Positions 53,420 to 62,878 of a stretch of 64,000 nt of DNA are shown piece after piece. The DNA lies in NCBI RefSeq assembly GCF_003347635.1, contig NZ_QDFY01000009.1:1-64000 (forward strand), written 5' to 3'. Source of the DNA: Sphingosinicella terrae. GTDB lineage: Bacteria; Pseudomonadota; Alphaproteobacteria; Sphingomonadales; Sphingomonadaceae. Within the stretch, counting starts at the first letter, position 1, and the number at the start of each line of letters is the position of its first letter. The position numbers were made by a program, and so were the translations under genes. The notes beneath the pieces were generated by a model, which searched no databases, had not been told where the DNA came from, and was given only the letters and a program-made list of their open reading frames with translations.

Positions 53420-54231
53420 CTCGATCCGAAATAGAAGTCGGCGGCGGTGCGATGAATCGCATCCCGGCAGGAAGGATCGGGGACGAGAGACTCGAATCGG
53501 GCGATGGTCTGGGCGTAGCTGATCTCCTGCTCGGCCCCGGCGAAGGGCCAGTCGCTTCCCCAGAACAGCCGATCCGCGCCGGCATGAGCGAGCAGATCCG
53601 CAACGAGCTCGCGGACCATGGCGTCCGATCCGACCCGGAAGTCGGCCGACATCTTCACCCAGCAATGGCCTCGCTCGACCGCGCGCAGCACCGCCTGGAA
53701 GCCGGCGCAGCGGGCGCCCAGCGCCCGGTCGGGCCTGCCGAAATGGTCGACGACCAGGGGCGCGCCGCTCCTCTCGATCCGTGCGATCGATGCCGGCAGA
53801 CGCGCGCCATTGTCGTGCAGCTCCACGTGCCAGCCCAGATCGGCGATCGTGCGGAGCAGCCGGCGCCATTCCGGCGCGTCGAGATCGGGGATCACCGGCG
53901 TGCTGCGCCATTGCAGCCGGATGCCGACCGCGCCGAGGCGGTTCATCTCGCGCAGCCGCGAGAAAGGGATCGAGGGATCGGCGATCACCGTCGTTCTCAA
54001 GCGCGGGTGCGCCGCCGTGGCCGCGAGCGCATAGTCGTCGGCGTCCTCGAACAGGCTGATTGCCGCCAGCACGGCGCGGTCGACCCCGGCTTGGTCGAGG
54101 CAGGCGAGATAGTCTTCGAGCGGCGCCTCGTGGTCGGGGCGGTGCCATGCATCGGCGGCGAGCCGCATGCCCGCATGAAAGACATGGGCATGGGTGTCGA
54201 CCGCCGGAACTGGGGAGAGCGAACCATTCAT
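53416..54231 (-). CDS. Amidohydrolase family 2 protein (LigI/PDC-lactonase-like)
   Basis: The 271-aa TIM-barrel protein has the metal motif VDTHAHVF (His14, His16), VVDHFGRPD (third His region) and LFWGSDWPF with the catalytic Asp. Family members hydrolyse lactones (2-pyrone-4,6-dicarboxylate lactonase LigI) or decarboxylate aromatic acids. A lactone or carboxylate from ring cleavage is a plausible substrate. It precedes cocE with 76 nt between, holding an internal promoter, and is divergent from the TetR gene. Confidence 0.87.
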   Translation of the reverse strand: MNGSLSPVPAVDTHAHVFHAGMRLAADAWHRPDHEAPLEDYLACLDQAGVDRAVLAAISLFEDADDYALAATAAHPRLRTTVIADPSIPFSRLREMNRLGAVGIRLQWRSTPVIPDLDAPEWRRLLRTIADLGWHVELHDNGARLPASIARIERSGAPLVVDHFGRPDRALGARCAGFQAVLRAVERGHCWVKMSADFRVGSDAMVRELVADLLAHAGADRLFWGSDWPFAGAEQEISYAQTIARFESLVPDPSCRDAIHRTAADFYFGSR

Positions 54232-54257
54232 TCCACCGGATCTCGGCTTGGCCGCGA

Positions 54258-54279
54258 TTTATATCAATAGTGAATTATC
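54258..54279. promoter_or_regulatory. Candidate operator TTTATATC-N7-AATTATC between amidohydrolase and TetR gene
   Basis: TTTATATC (54258-54265) and AATTATC (54273-54279) lie in the divergent gap. The same spacing and words (TTTATATC-N7-AATTA) recur, on the opposite strand, upstream of the Rieske gene at 55229-55210. A TetR autoregulatory site is a natural reading. Confidence 0.45.
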
Positions 54280-54401
54280 TTGCCCGCGAAGGACGCGGCG
54301 GTGCATTGCCCATTGCCCGGGGAGAAGCTAATCTTCGCTCATTCCCGGGCCTCGGTCCGGCGGCAGGAATTCGGCCTGCGGTGAAACGGGGTGAACGGCA
54401 G

Positions 54402-55151
54402 GTGACAGAAGACAGGGGCCCGGCCGAGGCGAAGACGGCGTCCAGCCGCAAGGCGAGCGGGCGTTCCGGCAAGGCGACGCGCGCGATCGGCCGCCCGGCG
54501 GGGAAGAGGCGGATCGGCAAGGAATATCTGGTCGAGAAGACCGCCGAGCTGCTGCGCACGGTGCCGCCGGAAAAGCTGTCGCTGTCCCTCGCCGCGCGTC
54601 ACGCGCGCGTCCACCTCACCTTGTTCAAATATTATTTCCAGGATCGCACCCGTCTCCTCGTCGACGTCGCGCGCACCCTCTCGAAGGAAATCGGCGACCG
54701 CGTCGCCGCGATCGAGAGCGACGCCAAGTCGGCGCCGGAGCGCCTCGCCATTCGCATCGACGCGATGGTCGACTTCTTCCTGGTCAATCCCTTTTACCAC
54801 CGGCTGATGGTCGAGATCATCGGCGACGAGACCGATCCGCTGGCAAGCGAGCTGATCAGCGTGTGGATGTCGAAGACCCTCGACATCTACCGGTCGATCA
54901 TCGACGCCGGCGTCGAGGAAGGGACGTTGAGGCCGATCGACCCCTATTTCACCTTCCTCGCGATCATGGGCCTGTGCGAGAAGTTCCAGCACGCCTCCAA
55001 GCTGATCGATCGCGGCCAGGCACCGTCGGGGGAGACGCCGGAGCAGGCGGCCGCGCATTACAAGGCCTTCGTCATCGACATGATCCTCGAGGGCATCGGC
55101 GCCTCCGCAGGCGGTGCCGCGGCCAGACCCAGGCGTGCCGTCGGCGCCTGA
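54402..55151 (+). CDS. TetR family transcriptional regulator
   Basis: The ~249-aa product has a basic, Lys/Arg/Ser-rich N-terminal tail (about 45 residues) before the TetR helix-turn-helix (RIGKEYLVEKTAELLRTV then LSLAARHARVHLTLFKYYF) and a C-terminal ligand domain with FFLVNPFYHRLMVEIIGDE. The start is uncertain: GTG 54402 has GGGGTGA upstream, and GTG 54381 is an alternative; no ATG fits. The long basic tail before the DNA-binding domain is unusual. It lies centrally in the catabolic region, so it probably controls the amidohydrolase and Rieske units. Confidence 0.82.
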   Translation: MTEDRGPAEAKTASSRKASGRSGKATRAIGRPAGKRRIGKEYLVEKTAELLRTVPPEKLSLSLAARHARVHLTLFKYYFQDRTRLLVDVARTLSKEIGDRVAAIESDAKSAPERLAIRIDAMVDFFLVNPFYHRLMVEIIGDETDPLASELISVWMSKTLDIYRSIIDAGVEEGTLRPIDPYFTFLAIMGLCEKFQHASKLIDRGQAPSGETPEQAAAHYKAFVIDMILEGIGASAGGAAARPRRAVGA

Positions 55152-55205
55152 ATTCCATCTCATCGTGCTGGAAGGCCCCGACCATCCCTGCCGTGCGCCG
55201 GCTGC

Positions 55206-55262
55206 AATTTAATTATAGTCAGATATAAAATTCTTTTGAAAGGCGTCCGGCTGTGCTAGGCA
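55206..55262 (+). promoter_or_regulatory. Promoter region of the Rieske-SDR operon with AT-rich palindrome
   Basis: A 27-bp imperfect palindrome (55206-55232, arms AATTTAAT / ATAAAATT) sits directly upstream of a -35-like TTTTGA (55234-55239) and TAGGCA (55257-55262), 17 bp apart. It contains the TTTATATC-N7-AATTA word on the minus strand. Confidence 0.5.
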
Positions 55263-55285
55263 CGGCGGCGTAACGGGAGAGTCTG

Positions 55286-56287
55286 ATGTCTGAACGCATT
55301 GGGGAGACCGGGCCGGTTCTGCCGCGCCCCGCTTATGCCGGCCGCGAATATCGCCGGGACCATGACGGCACCTATCTCAAGAATTGGAACCCGCTGATGC
55401 TGGCGGAGGAGCTTCCCGCCGGGAAGATCATCGGCCGGGATTTTCTCGGCACGCGGGTGATCGTCTATCGCAACGCGGAGGGGCAGCCCGTCGTCCAGAG
55501 CGCCTATTGCCCGCATGTCGGCGCCGACCTTTCGGAAGGGTGCCTGGTCGACGGGGCGGTGCGCTGCGCCTATCACCACTGGAAATTCGGTCCCGACGGG
55601 CAGTGCGTCGACATACCGGGCGAAACCCACATCCCGCGCGCCGTCCGCATCTATTCCTACCCGGCCGCCGAGCGCTGGGGCATGATCTGGGCGTTCAACG
55701 GCGAGGAGCCGCTCTTCGGCCTTCCCGAATTCCCGAACATCGCCGAAGAGGACGTCTTCTACCGCGCATTCCACCGCGGCCTGCGTCCCATCGAAGGCTG
55801 GATCGGTTCATCCAACCTCGTCGATTTCCAGCATCTCAAGACGGTGCACAACATTCCCGACCCGAACCCGACCAAGGTCGATTTCGGCGACTATCTGATC
55901 GTCGTTCGTCAGGAATCGGAAGCGCGCACCGCCGACACGCAGCTCTACGGCGGCACCTGGCTGACCGCACGCACCGAGCTGGCGGACGGCACGGAGCGCT
56001 TCTTCATGGCGGGAAGCTCCCAGGTCGCCCCCGGCTGGTCGGATGCCTATTTCGTCGTCGCGATGCGCCGGTCACAGGCCGAGGCGCTCGGCACCGAGGC
56101 GGCCGAGGCCGAGCTTCAGAAGCGCGTCGATTATGTCCACAAGCTCTATGCGGAAGACGAACCGATCCTCTTCTCGCTGCGCTTTCGCGGCTACGGCAAG
56201 AGCGCGCTGATCCGCACCGACAAATATTTCGGGCAGTTCCTCCGCTATATCGAGCGATATCCGCGCTCCGCCCCTTTCGATGTCTGA
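55286..56287 (+). CDS. Rieske non-heme iron oxygenase, alpha subunit
   Basis: The 333-aa protein has a Rieske [2Fe-2S] domain with CPH (Cys75, His77) and CAYHH (Cys94, His97), then a catalytic domain with NLVDFQHLKTVH giving Asp180, His183 and His188 as the mononuclear iron site. Size and layout match the homotrimeric single-component-type oxygenases (VanA, KshA, PobA-like), which demethylate or hydroxylate cyclic substrates. No beta subunit gene is present, as expected. Electrons may come from the ferredoxin reductase at 58.7 kb via a ferredoxin. It overlaps the SDR gene by 8 nt. Confidence 0.92.
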   Translation: MSERIGETGPVLPRPAYAGREYRRDHDGTYLKNWNPLMLAEELPAGKIIGRDFLGTRVIVYRNAEGQPVVQSAYCPHVGADLSEGCLVDGAVRCAYHHWKFGPDGQCVDIPGETHIPRAVRIYSYPAAERWGMIWAFNGEEPLFGLPEFPNIAEEDVFYRAFHRGLRPIEGWIGSSNLVDFQHLKTVHNIPDPNPTKVDFGDYLIVVRQESEARTADTQLYGGTWLTARTELADGTERFFMAGSSQVAPGWSDAYFVVAMRRSQAEALGTEAAEAELQKRVDYVHKLYAEDEPILFSLRFRGYGKSALIRTDKYFGQFLRYIERYPRSAPFDV

Positions 56288-57011
56288 GGCGGCGGGCAAG
56301 GTCGCGCTGGTCACCGGCGCGAACAAGGGAATCGGCTTCGAGATCGCCCGCGGCCTCGCCCGGGCGGGTGCCACCGTCCTGCTCGGCGCGCGCGATGGCC
56401 GTGCCGGCACGGATGCGGCCGCCTTGCTCGGCGGAGAAGGCCTGGACGTCCGTTTCGTGCCGATCGACGTTACCGACCGTGCGACCGTTCAGGCCGCGGC
56501 CGATCTCATCGTTCGAGATGAGGGGCGGCTCGATATCCTGGTGAACAATGCGGCGGTGTCGCCCGAGCATGGCGTGCCGCCGAGCGCCGCCGATCCGGAC
56601 CTGCTCCGCCTCACCTACGAAACCAACGTCTTCGGCCTCGTCGCCGTCACCCAGGCGATGCTGCCCCTCCTTCGGGCGGCGCCCGCGGGGCGGATCGTCA
56701 ACATGTCGACCGGCCTCGCCTCGCTGAAGCTCACCAGCGGGCGCGACGCTCCCTTCTCGTTCAGCCGCCTGCTCGCCTACAATTCGTCCAAGACGGCGGT
56801 GAATGCCGTCACCGTGCAATTCGCCAACGAGCTGCTCGATACGCCGGTCAAGGTCAACGCGGCCAATCCCGGCCTGTGCGCGACCGACCTGTCCAGCGGC
56901 AAGGGCCGCCCGCCCAGCGAGGGCGCTGCCGTCGCCATCGGCCTCGCCTTGCTCGGCGAGGATGGGCCGACCGGAGGTCTCTTCAGCGATACGGGCCAGG
57001 TTCCCTGGTAG
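56280..57011 (+). CDS. Short-chain dehydrogenase/reductase
   Basis: The 243-aa SDR has ALVTGANKGIG (NAD(P) loop, TGxxxGIG), ILVNNAA and the catalytic set NMST Ser with YNSSK. KGIG and AATDLSS-type end recall plant/animal carbonyl-reductase-like classical SDRs. It probably oxidises the alcohol or diol made by the co-encoded Rieske oxygenase, with which it overlaps by 8 nt. Coenzyme preference cannot be read with certainty; Arg in LLGARDGRAG suggests NADP. Confidence 0.9.
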   Translation: MSEAAGKVALVTGANKGIGFEIARGLARAGATVLLGARDGRAGTDAAALLGGEGLDVRFVPIDVTDRATVQAAADLIVRDEGRLDILVNNAAVSPEHGVPPSAADPDLLRLTYETNVFGLVAVTQAMLPLLRAAPAGRIVNMSTGLASLKLTSGRDAPFSFSRLLAYNSSKTAVNAVTVQFANELLDTPVKVNAANPGLCATDLSSGKGRPPSEGAAVAIGLALLGEDGPTGGLFSDTGQVPW

Positions 57012-57183
57012 GCTGACCGGGCGGCGCCCGGCGCCGCCCACGCCGGCGCCCCACTTTCGAAACGGTATCAAGCCTGCCGCTGGGCCGCTCGGCTTCCCCG
57101 CCGCAGCGCGCTCGGCGCGAGGCGTGGGCGGCTTTCGGCACCGGCTCGCTGCCGCGAGCCGCACCGGCCCCGAAATCGATGCC

Positions 57184-58560
57184 TTACTCGGCGGCGGCGG
57201 GCGCCGCGACTGTCGTCGGCGCAGGGGACGCCGCTGCGCCCTGGTCCGCCTTGATGCGATGGAAGATCAGCATCGCCAGAGCGGCGATGAGAAGCGGGGC
57301 GGCGATCGCGGTGTAGATCTGCCACGCCCCCCATCCGGCCGCCAGCATCGCGCCACCCAGGCCCGGGCCGATCATCGACGTGATCCGGCCGATGCCCCCG
57401 GCCCAGCCGATTCCGGTCGAGCGGATCGAGGTCGGGTAGCTCGACGCGACCAGCGAGTTCAAGCCGGCCTGGGAGCCGATCACCAACAGTCCGAATCCGA
57501 AGCCGAGCACCCAGCCGAGCCAGGGCATCTGTGCGACCAGTGCCAGCAGCGTCATCGCGACGAAGGCGCAGGAAAGGGTCAGCATCAGCGAGAAAGGCAT
57601 GCCGAGCCGTTTCATCAGATAGGTCAGCAGGACCGGTCCCGCCATCGCCCCGAAGGCGGAGACGGCGGACATGCGCGTCGCCGTGCTGGTCTCGAGGCCG
57701 CCGAGGACGTGGAGATAGCTCGGCATCCAGGCGGACAGCGTCGCGGTGGCGCACAGCGCCGCGCCCATCGCCATCCACAGCAGCAGGGTCATCGGCGCAC
57801 GGCCGTCACGGAACAGGGAGACCAGCGGGATACCCGACGTCCTCACTTCCGTCGTCGTGAAGCGGGTGCCCTCGGCGAAGGCGAAGGCTGGGTCGACGCG
57901 ATTGAGGATGCGGCCGATCCGTGGATCCTGGGGATCCCGGACGAGCAGGAACCGGCAGGATTCGGGCAGGTGGAGGTAGAGGAAGGGGACGAACAGAAGG
58001 AGCAGGATGCCGCCCGCCCAGAAGGCCGCCTGCCAGGAATGATATTCGACGAAGGTCGGCCCGAAGAAGCCGGCCGCCGAGGCGCCGAGCCCGTGGGCGA
58101 TGAACAGCCAGGTGAGCAGCCGCCCCCGCCTTGTCTCGGGCATGAACTCGGCCACGAGCGCGATGATGTTCGGCATTGTTCCGCCGAGCGAGGCGAAGGC
58201 GAGGAACCGGACGAGGGTGAACTCCTCGAGCGTCGTCGCCAGGGTGGAGGCGAGCGTCAGGATCCCGAACAGCGCCGATCCGACGATGATGATGTTGCGC
58301 CGCCCGATCCGGTCGGCGAGCATCGGGATCGTATAGAAGCCCAGCGCCATGCCCGCCGCCTGGGCGGTGAACACGAACGCCATAGAAGGGATGGGTATGT
58401 CGAGGCCGCGCGCGATGACCGCGGCGAGATTGGAGACGATGTAGGCGTCATAGCCCTCAAGGGCCATCAGCACGCCGCAGGCGGCATAGAGGCTCCAGCG
58501 ATAGGCACCCATGGCCTCCCGCTCCAGCACCGGATCGATTGATTGCTCATCCCCGCGCAC
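57184..58560 (-). CDS. MFS transporter, aromatic acid:H+ symporter (AAHS)-like
   Basis: The ~458-aa protein has 12 predicted membrane segments, the TM1 acidic motif LEGYDAYIVSN typical of AAHS/BenK-like symporters, and the loop motif DRIGRRN between TM2 and TM3. It would import an aromatic or other carboxylate across the inner membrane. The start is set at GTG 58560, which has GGGAGAG 4 nt upstream; a GTG at 58581 has no proper site. It is convergent to the SDR gene (172 nt apart, nothing notable between) and has its own promoter. Confidence 0.88.
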   Translation of the reverse strand: MRGDEQSIDPVLEREAMGAYRWSLYAACGVLMALEGYDAYIVSNLAAVIARGLDIPIPSMAFVFTAQAAGMALGFYTIPMLADRIGRRNIIIVGSALFGILTLASTLATTLEEFTLVRFLAFASLGGTMPNIIALVAEFMPETRRGRLLTWLFIAHGLGASAAGFFGPTFVEYHSWQAAFWAGGILLLLFVPFLYLHLPESCRFLLVRDPQDPRIGRILNRVDPAFAFAEGTRFTTTEVRTSGIPLVSLFRDGRAPMTLLLWMAMGAALCATATLSAWMPSYLHVLGGLETSTATRMSAVSAFGAMAGPVLLTYLMKRLGMPFSLMLTLSCAFVAMTLLALVAQMPWLGWVLGFGFGLLVIGSQAGLNSLVASSYPTSIRSTGIGWAGGIGRITSMIGPGLGGAMLAAGWGAWQIYTAIAAPLLIAALAMLIFHRIKADQGAAASPAPTTVAAPAAAE

Positions 58561-58600
58561 GTCGCTCTCCCTGCCTGCCACTTCTCCGGTGGTCCGACCC

Positions 58601-58650
58601 TGGGTAGCATGGCGATGCCGGCCTCACAATATTATTCTACGACCCTTTAA
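58601..58650 (-). promoter_or_regulatory. Promoter of the MFS gene with upstream AT-rich dyad
   Basis: On the minus strand TTGTGA (58629-58624) and TACCCA (58606-58601) are 17 bp apart. Just upstream (58627-58655) is an AT-rich dyad with TATTATTC-N11-AATTATC, the same spacing as ATAATTTC-N11-AATTATC at the cocE promoter. Confidence 0.5.
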
Positions 58651-58699
58651 TTATCAGGCGAGGACGGATGCGCGGCTCCGGGCGGGAAGGCGCGAGCGA

Positions 58700-59926
58700 T
58701 CAGCCGAGTGCGTTGAGCGGTATCGACGCGTCGGCGAGCCTTCCCGAGTCTGCTGCGGCGCCGGCCTCGACCAGCTTGCGCCCCTGGACGTAGTCCTTGA
58801 CCCTATTGACGCAGTCGAGCGCGATGATCCGCTTCTGCCTCAGATAGACGATCGAGAAGCTGCGCGCCTCCGGCCGCCCGCGCAGCACGGCCTCGTCATG
58901 CCCGAGCGACAGTCCGACCGTCTGCAGCCTGAGGTCGTACTGGTTCGACCAGAACCAGGGCACGGCGCCGTAAGGCGCGTCGAGCCCGGATATGTGCCGC
59001 GCCGCCGTCGCGGCCATGTCGTTCGCATTCTGCACCGATTCGAGGCGGATCCGCGCGCCCTGCGCGAACCGGCTGACATGGGCCGCACAATCGCCGATCG
59101 CATAGATGTCCGGCAGCGACGTGCGGCAGTGGGCGTCGACCTCGACCCCGTTTCCGCCTTCGGCCCCGGCGGCGAGCAGCGGCTCCACCGCCGGGACGAC
59201 GCCGATCCCGACGATCACCATGTCGGCGGCAATCGTCTCGCCGCCGGCGGTGCGGACGCCGGTGACGCGACCGCCCCGGCCTTCGAGCCGGTCGATGGCG
59301 ATTCCGGTCCTCAGATCGACGCCGTGGGCGCGATGCTCGGCCTCGTAGAATCGCGAAAGCGCCTCGCCCGCCACTCGCGCCATCACCCGCTCGAGCGCTT
59401 CGAGCACGACCACCTTCTTGCCGAGCTTGGTCAGCACCGCGGCGGCTTCGAGGCCGATATAGCCGCCGCCGACGATGACGACCTGCCGCGTCGCCTCGAG
59501 CTGCGCCGCCATTGCGTCGACATCCGCGCGGGTCCGGACGAAATGGACGCCGTCGAGATCGTGGCCGTCGCAGGCGAGACCGCGCGGCCGTCCGCCCGTG
59601 GCCCAGACAAGTTTGCCGTAGGCGAGCGAAGCGCCATCCTCGAAGCCCAGCCGATGCGCCTGCGCATCGACGGAGACGACGCGCGTGCCGAGCCTCATCG
59701 TGATCGCGCGTTCGGCCCAGAAGGCCTCGGGCCGCAGCATGATCCGCTCGAACGGCTTCTCGCCGGCGAGATATTCCTTGGAGAGGGGCGGGCGCTCGTA
59801 GGGAAGCTCGCGCTCCTCGCCGATCAGGGCGATCGATCCTTCGAACTTCTGCTGGCGCAGCATGATCGCCGCCTGGGCGCCGGAATGTCCGGCGCCCACG
59901 ATCGCAATGTCGACCCGCTCGGTCAT
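58700..59926 (-). CDS. FAD-dependent ferredoxin reductase (oxygenase electron transfer)
   Basis: The 408-aa flavoprotein has two Rossmann motifs, [14 protein letters not shown] (FAD) and [14 protein letters not shown] (NADH), plus DIYAIGDCA and a C-terminal reductase domain with [14 protein letters not shown]. This is the BphA4/ThcD/PdR family, which reduces ferredoxins for Rieske oxygenases and P450s. The Rieske oxygenase at 55.3 kb is the obvious client; the small ferredoxin nearest in the window is at 13.8 kb. It follows the second TonB receptor by 60 nt on the same strand and may share its transcript. Confidence 0.92.
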   Translation of the reverse strand: MTERVDIAIVGAGHSGAQAAIMLRQQKFEGSIALIGEERELPYERPPLSKEYLAGEKPFERIMLRPEAFWAERAITMRLGTRVVSVDAQAHRLGFEDGASLAYGKLVWATGGRPRGLACDGHDLDGVHFVRTRADVDAMAAQLEATRQVVIVGGGYIGLEAAAVLTKLGKKVVVLEALERVMARVAGEALSRFYEAEHRAHGVDLRTGIAIDRLEGRGGRVTGVRTAGGETIAADMVIVGIGVVPAVEPLLAAGAEGGNGVEVDAHCRTSLPDIYAIGDCAAHVSRFAQGARIRLESVQNANDMAATAARHISGLDAPYGAVPWFWSNQYDLRLQTVGLSLGHDEAVLRGRPEARSFSIVYLRQKRIIALDCVNRVKDYVQGRKLVEAGAAADSGRLADASIPLNALG

Positions 59927-59986
59927 GAGTCCTTTCCCTGTCCGCCCGGCCTGTCCGACGTGAGCCGGGCGCAGGGCGCCCGCCGC

Positions 59987-62878
59987 CTAGAAGCGCAGGT
60001 TGACGCCGACCTGGAAGGCGCGGCCGATCTTGTCATAATAGACACCATTGGTCGGGGTGATGAAGACCGGATAGGGCACCACCGGCGGATCGGTGTCGAA
60101 CAGATTGTTCACGGTGAAGCTCAGTTCGGCGTCCGGCGTGATATTGATCGTCGAATAGAGGTTCACATAGGCGATCGCCGGCACGTCGTTGTCGGTGATC
60201 GTCAGCGCCGGCGCCGTGTTGTAGCTGTTGTCGATCGTGCCGGAGCTCACGAAGACGACCTGTCCGGTCAGCGAGAAAAGGGTATCGGCATAAGTGAGCG
60301 AGGCATTGCCGCGGAAGCGCGGCACCGCGCCCGCATTGGCCTGGCCATTCTCTCCCGACCGGTCGATGTCGACGCTGCCGGGCGCGCCGCTGTTGACGTA
60401 GGAATGGAAGACATAGGTGCCGCTGAGCGCGGCGCTGAGCGAGGCGCCGCCGCCGAGGGGGAGCCTGTAGTTCAGGACCGCGTCGATCCCGTTGGTGCGT
60501 AGCGAGCCGATATTCTGCTGCGGCGCGGTGACGCTGACCGGGACGCCGGCGCCGTTGAAGGTGATGTAGTCGCAGAACTGGGTCTGGCCGAGCGTGCACA
60601 AGGATCCGATGGTGCCGGCCGAGATGCTGGTGATCGCGCTGTCGAGGTCGATCTCGTAATAGTCGATCGAGGCGCGCAGATTGGGAATGCCGCGCGGTTC
60701 TATCACCATGCCCGCGGTGAAGGTGTCGCCCTTCTCGGGGTCGAGATCGGGATTGCCGACGGTGACGTTCTGCGGAACCCGCGCCGAAATGCCGTTGACC
60801 GTGATCAGGTTCACCAGCACCGATCCGGGCCCGAAAAGCTCGTAGATGGCGGGCGCGCGGATGTCGCGCGATCGGGTGACGCGCAGGCGCAGGCCGTCGA
60901 CCGGCTCGTAGACGGCGCCGACCTTCCAGTTCGTCTGGCCGCCGACCGTGCTGTAATCCGCGTAGCGAATGGCGCCGTTGAGATCGAGCGCCCGGGCGAA
61001 GGGGAGGTCGCGGGCGAGCGGCACGATCGCCTCGACATAACCTTCGGTGACGTCGAAGGCGCCGCGGAACGTGCCGACATTGCCGACCAGGGCGAAGCCG
61101 CGATTGCCCGAGACCGGATCGGCCTCGACCCGCTGCGTCTCGCGCCGATGCTCGCCGCCGAACGCGATCGAGACGGGTCCGGCCCAGGTGGAGAAGGGCT
61201 CGCCGCGGACGTTCACGGCCGCCGCGTCCTGGGTATAGAGCGACGTGCTCCAGCCGGAGCCGTTCACATAGGCCTGCGCCTCGGGCGTGGTCGCGTTCGG
61301 GCCGAAGGGATTGATCGGGACGCAGCCGGCGGCGGCGGGATTGCCGGCGAGGGCCGCGCGGCACACGATCCGGCCCGTCGCGGGATCGACGACGGCATCC
61401 ACCGCGAAGGCGATGTTGGCGCCGAGCAGGTTGTTGGTGATGTCGTTGCGGAAGCGGTTCTCGCCCCAGGAATAATGGGCGTCGTAATGCCAGGAGCCGC
61501 CGAGATCGCCTTCGACCGCGACCATCAGATGGGGCGTGTCGTTCGATGCCTCGAAGCGGGCATTGCCCATGTCGTAGAAGGTCTTGGCGAGCGTGAAGCT
61601 GGTCAGGCCCTGCGCGTCCATCGCGGCCCGCACGGCGGCGGGGAGATAGGCGTTGTCGCGGCTGATGACCTGCGAGTTGAAGCGCGCGATGCCGCCGCTG
61701 AGAATGCCCCGCGTCTCGGCATAGCCGCCTTCGACCGAGGCGGTGAGGGCCTCGGAGAATTCATATTCGAGCCGCGCATAGGAGGTGAAGCGCCGGACCG
61801 GTGGCACCAGGCTGATGCCGACGGTGGAGGTGCGGCCCTCGCCGCCGATCTGGTAGGTGCCGTTGTTGAGCGAGCCGGAGTCGAACCGCCGCACGGATCC
61901 GTCGTCATTGAAGGTGAAGCCGCGCAGCGCGAACCCGACCGGCCCCAGGATGACGCCGCCGGCACCGACATTGTTGTGGACGTTGGGAGCGACGATGTTC
62001 GCCGGCAGTCCGTTGGTCGCGAACGCGCTGTTGGACACGATCATCCACTCCTCGCGGCCCCAGTCGCGTGCGTAGATGTCGTCGACACCCTTGGAATCGT
62101 TATATTCGACGCTGGCGACGAAATGACCGCGCCCGTCGGCGAAGTCGAAGCCGCCGATCGCGCCGAGCCGGTAGTTGAAATTGTCGCCGGCCTCGGCGAT
62201 CCCCGCCTGAGCGGTCAGGCGAAGGCCCTCCATTCGGCGGTGCAGCAGGATGTTGACGACCCCCGAGACCGCGTCGGAGCCATATTGGGCGGAGGCGCCG
62301 CCGGTGACGATCTCGACGCGGTTGACCATCAGGGTAGGGATGACGTTGAGGTCGGTCGTGACCGGGGCACTGGCATTGACCGAGGCGGCCGACGGCACGA
62401 CCCGGGAGCCGTTGACGAGGACCAGGGTCCGTTGCGGGCCGAGGCCGCGCAGGTCGGCCATGGCCTGGCCGGGACTCGAGAAGTTGATCGCGTTGGCGCT
62501 CGGCGAGCGCGTCGCCCGGAAGGCCGGGACCTGATAGAGCACCTGGGCGATCGTCGCCGCGGATTGCTGATCGACCAGCTCGCTGCCGACCACCAGGGTC
62601 GGCGAGGGCGCCGAGAAGCCGTTGACGGCCGCGCGCGAGCCGGTGACGACGATGTCCGCCTGGGCGGTCGGCGCCTCGGCCTGGGCGGGAGCCGGCGCCG
62701 GGCCGACATCGGCCTCGGGCAGGTTCGTCGTCTCGTCCTGCGGATCCTCTGTTGTCTGCGCCGCCGCCGGAGTCGCGACCGCGACTCCCCCGACGAAGGT
62801 AGCGGCGGTCAACATCAGCGCCAGTCGCGAAGTCCGCACCCCGACCCTTGTCGCTTCAAGCTTTGGCTCAGCTTTCAT
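59987..62878 (-). CDS. TonB-dependent receptor (large sphingomonad type), second copy
   Basis: The 963-aa protein has a signal peptide ending PAAAQ, a TonB-box-like DIVVTGSRA, a plug domain (SPTLVVGSELVDQQS to GGASAQYGSDAVSGVVNILL) and a barrel ending FQVGVNLRF. It is the same subtype as the 39.3-42.3 kb receptor (both have the RDIRA motif and DLDPEKGDTFTAGM-like barrel text) but diverged, so it may take up a related compound. ATG 62878 has GGAGAGG upstream. The ferredoxin reductase gene follows. Confidence 0.93.
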   Translation of the reverse strand: MKAEPKLEATRVGVRTSRLALMLTAATFVGGVAVATPAAAQTTEDPQDETTNLPEADVGPAPAPAQAEAPTAQADIVVTGSRAAVNGFSAPSPTLVVGSELVDQQSAATIAQVLYQVPAFRATRSPSANAINFSSPGQAMADLRGLGPQRTLVLVNGSRVVPSAASVNASAPVTTDLNVIPTLMVNRVEIVTGGASAQYGSDAVSGVVNILLHRRMEGLRLTAQAGIAEAGDNFNYRLGAIGGFDFADGRGHFVASVEYNDSKGVDDIYARDWGREEWMIVSNSAFATNGLPANIVAPNVHNNVGAGGVILGPVGFALRGFTFNDDGSVRRFDSGSLNNGTYQIGGEGRTSTVGISLVPPVRRFTSYARLEYEFSEALTASVEGGYAETRGILSGGIARFNSQVISRDNAYLPAAVRAAMDAQGLTSFTLAKTFYDMGNARFEASNDTPHLMVAVEGDLGGSWHYDAHYSWGENRFRNDITNNLLGANIAFAVDAVVDPATGRIVCRAALAGNPAAAGCVPINPFGPNATTPEAQAYVNGSGWSTSLYTQDAAAVNVRGEPFSTWAGPVSIAFGGEHRRETQRVEADPVSGNRGFALVGNVGTFRGAFDVTEGYVEAIVPLARDLPFARALDLNGAIRYADYSTVGGQTNWKVGAVYEPVDGLRLRVTRSRDIRAPAIYELFGPGSVLVNLITVNGISARVPQNVTVGNPDLDPEKGDTFTAGMVIEPRGIPNLRASIDYYEIDLDSAITSISAGTIGSLCTLGQTQFCDYITFNGAGVPVSVTAPQQNIGSLRTNGIDAVLNYRLPLGGGASLSAALSGTYVFHSYVNSGAPGSVDIDRSGENGQANAGAVPRFRGNASLTYADTLFSLTGQVVFVSSGTIDNSYNTAPALTITDNDVPAIAYVNLYSTINITPDAELSFTVNNLFDTDPPVVPYPVFITPTNGVYYDKIGRAFQVGVNLRF

